Notes under the pieces: model-generated
The model's input: the letters and a program-made list of their open reading frames with translations, nothing else
Told to the model about the DNA's origin: nothing
Database searches by the model: none
Shown here: positions 62,303-64,000 of the stretch, piece after piece
Layout: the number at the start of each line of letters is the position of its first letter
Numbering within the stretch: the stretch's first letter is position 1
Program-made: the position numbers and the translations under genes
From: Heterobasidion occidentale
Lineage: Eukaryota; Basidiomycota; Agaricomycetes; Russulales; Bondarzewiaceae
Assembly (NCBI GenBank): GCA_039111635.1
Contig: JBCAQO010000013.1
Coordinates: 372,001-436,000, forward strand
DNA: 64,000 nt
Reading direction: 5' to 3'

Positions 62303-64000
62303 TCACATCCCAAAGCTGTACAGCTTCGCCTTGATCGCCTCCAGCCTGTCCTTGCGCTGAGTGAGGTCCTTTCGATTGTGGAGGACATCGGGGTCCTCCG
62401 CAAGGAACCTCTCGCAACGCGACACGCCAGCCTGCGTACCAAGAGCCATCTTTTTGATCAGGAATGGCTGCAGGTCGTTCATAACGCTGCCGCAGGAGAA
62501 AAGAACAAAGGTGTGAATAGCGGGTGATGCACACAGGCCAAGGATGCTCACGCTTTCAGAAACTTGAGATCAATGACAGAGGGGATGTTATCAATGATCC
62601 TCTACGGAGACGGCAAATAACTCAGGACAGATAGTGGCAAGGTCAAGATAGAAGAATCATACGGTACCTTGTAAGCAACGTCAAAATAGGCCCGCACCTC
62701 GCCCATAATATTGATTTCGGACTCGTAGTCGGTCTGCTTTGTGAGTCGCGCCAGATCTTCCGGCTTCAACCCCGTGTACCCGAGTTCTGTCAGGGACGCG
62801 AGTGCTCTGCTAAACTTCTGCTGTCCAGCGGGAGGATGTCTTTCCCAGTCTTTCCTGCCCGCTTTTCCTTGTACTTTCCGATCCACCCTTCACGCTTGTT
62901 GTGCAGGTGCTGCGCGTTCTGCGTGTATGGAGTGTGCTCGATCTCCAAAAAGGTGTCGATGAATACCGACAGTGTTCGTAATGGTCTTTGACCAGCTCGG
63001 CGATGTATCCGCTGCAGTAATCGAGTGATTCAAGCCGTGAATGCCTTTTATCTGAAGTGGTTAGATCTTACCACATCTGCGCTTGCAGGTGGTCCCACCT
63101 CCCGAACTGGTGGTTCGCACGTTCGATGATGACTCGCAGGGCGACCTCCCGCACCTGAGTGAAGCACTCGTCGGCTGCCGTTGGCCACGACTTTTGGAAC
63201 TCGCCGATGAGAGAGACCTTGGCCGGGTAGGGAACGTTGTTCGGCAATTCTCGAGTGACCGACCTGGGAGCTGTCAGCAAACAGTCACAAGTAAGCAAAG
63301 GATGTGTTCGTTACTCTTCAATGTGTTTCGTCATATCATCGAGGTAGAAGGGTGGGCCGATGGCGTTTAGCTTTTCTGTGCTTGATTTTGCATCAATCGG
63401 AGATGCAGCAGACCGTTTGACAGGAGTCGCCGATTGTTGACTCTGTTCTCTTTGTTCTTCCTCCCTCGACAGAGGAACAAAGTGTGGGGACGTGGAGTGA
63501 ACGTCCTTCTCGAACTTGGCGAAGATGGCCCTATTCCGTTGAATGAGCGCTTCCGCTCCTTCTACTCCCCGAACGTAGCGCTGGACGTCGCGTAAAGACG
63601 TTATGAGGCTTGAGTGACACAAAGCATTCAGATCTAGCAACAGCGAAACACAAAGAAAAATGCTGCACCTCAGCATGTATGTCGCAGGGTCGGCATCCAA
63701 AGGCTCAGGCAGTTTGGCCAATTCCCGCTGGCATGCATCAGGCATGCGGAGGCCTCTGCGCTGATTTTCGGCATCCTGTGGACAGCGTCGTCTACTAAGC
63801 GCAACACGCACATGCTGGAATATAAAAGAAACGTACGTGGTCTTGATGACCTGTTCCAACAACGTGCTCAGCGATGCTACCAGATTGTTCGTCCCAAAGC
63901 GATCCTTGCGGAGGGACGTAGCCCAAGGGGCCGTTTTTTCAAAGAACAACGACTCCGCTTGGCGGGCCTCCACCGACGAGATGTGGTTTGCGCGCTCAGC
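62303..64000 (-). CDS. Mx-like dynamin-family GTPase, second paralog (5' part beyond window)
   Basis: C-terminal half of a dynamin/Mx-type GTPase. From the window edge: ARQAESLFFEKTAPWATSL, NNLVASLSTLLEQVIK, ELAKLPEPLDADPATYML, EGAEALIQRNRAIFAKFEKD, FYLDDMTKHIEE, RELPNNVPYPAKVSLIGEFQ, HTPYTQNAQHLHNKR, ASLTELGYTGLKPEDLARL, GEVRAYFDVAYK, MNDLQPFLIKKMALG, RFLAEDPDVLHNRKDL and terminal KLYSFGM with TGA at 62303. Order and endings match the paralog at 56893-60322, but this one lacks the FG-rich insert and instead has a Gln/Ser/Lys-rich loop (near 63370-63460) before FYLDDM. The GTPase domain lies outside. Upstream of sdhB, the interval 62032-62302 is a shared head-to-tail spacer with nothing else recognised. 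Confidence 0.85.

Overview
The window looks like chromosomal DNA of a filamentous basidiomycete, most likely an Agaricomycete. Genes are split by many short GT-AG introns, mostly about 50-70 bp. Several protein families are typical of mushroom-forming fungi: DUF6534 and DUF6698 proteins, a DUF3433-like membrane protein, an F-box protein and carbohydrate-active enzymes. No bacterial, organellar or viral layout is seen, and I found no tRNA or rRNA genes and no CRISPR array. All exon models were built by eye from splice signals, frame closure and recalled family motifs; nothing was aligned by software.

Layout. (1) 1-13116: two nearly identical Helitrons head to tail. The first has an intact spliced Rep-helicase gene; the second carries two frameshifts. 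The first ends in CTAG at 6381 and the second seems to start at the next base. (2) 13117-16170: a 1.8-kb segment duplicated again at 38687-40515. It holds a truncated copy of a membrane-protein gene and is followed by a 209-bp tandem repeat. (3) 16177-31698: a DUF6698 gene cut by an assembly gap, a PL14 lyase, an AIM32-like ferredoxin, an SDR dehydrogenase, ATG12, ATG27 and a PL26 exo-rhamnogalacturonan lyase. (4) 32529-35980: a DUF6534 seven-transmembrane gene of 20 exons, five of them only 10-18 bp, which closes in frame at 359 codons plus stop. A scrambled partial copy lies at 37648-38686. (5) 38687-45020: the full-length DUF3433-like gene and an F-box gene. (6) 45505-56292: a secreted glycosidase, an ankyrin array, an aldo-keto reductase and an Old Yellow Enzyme, nearly all broken by single-base indels, plus a relic of a second glycosidase copy. 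(7) 56893-64000: two convergent Mx-like dynamin GTPases on either side of sdhB; one has an FG-rich insert.

Functionally this is mainly housekeeping (autophagy, respiratory complex II, redox enzymes) and saprotrophic polysaccharide degradation, interleaved with recent transposition and local segmental duplication. The most unusual items are the micro-exon gene with its repeated donor-side intron sequences, the zero-spacer Helitron tandem with a readable empty site elsewhere in the window, and the FG-rich dynamin.
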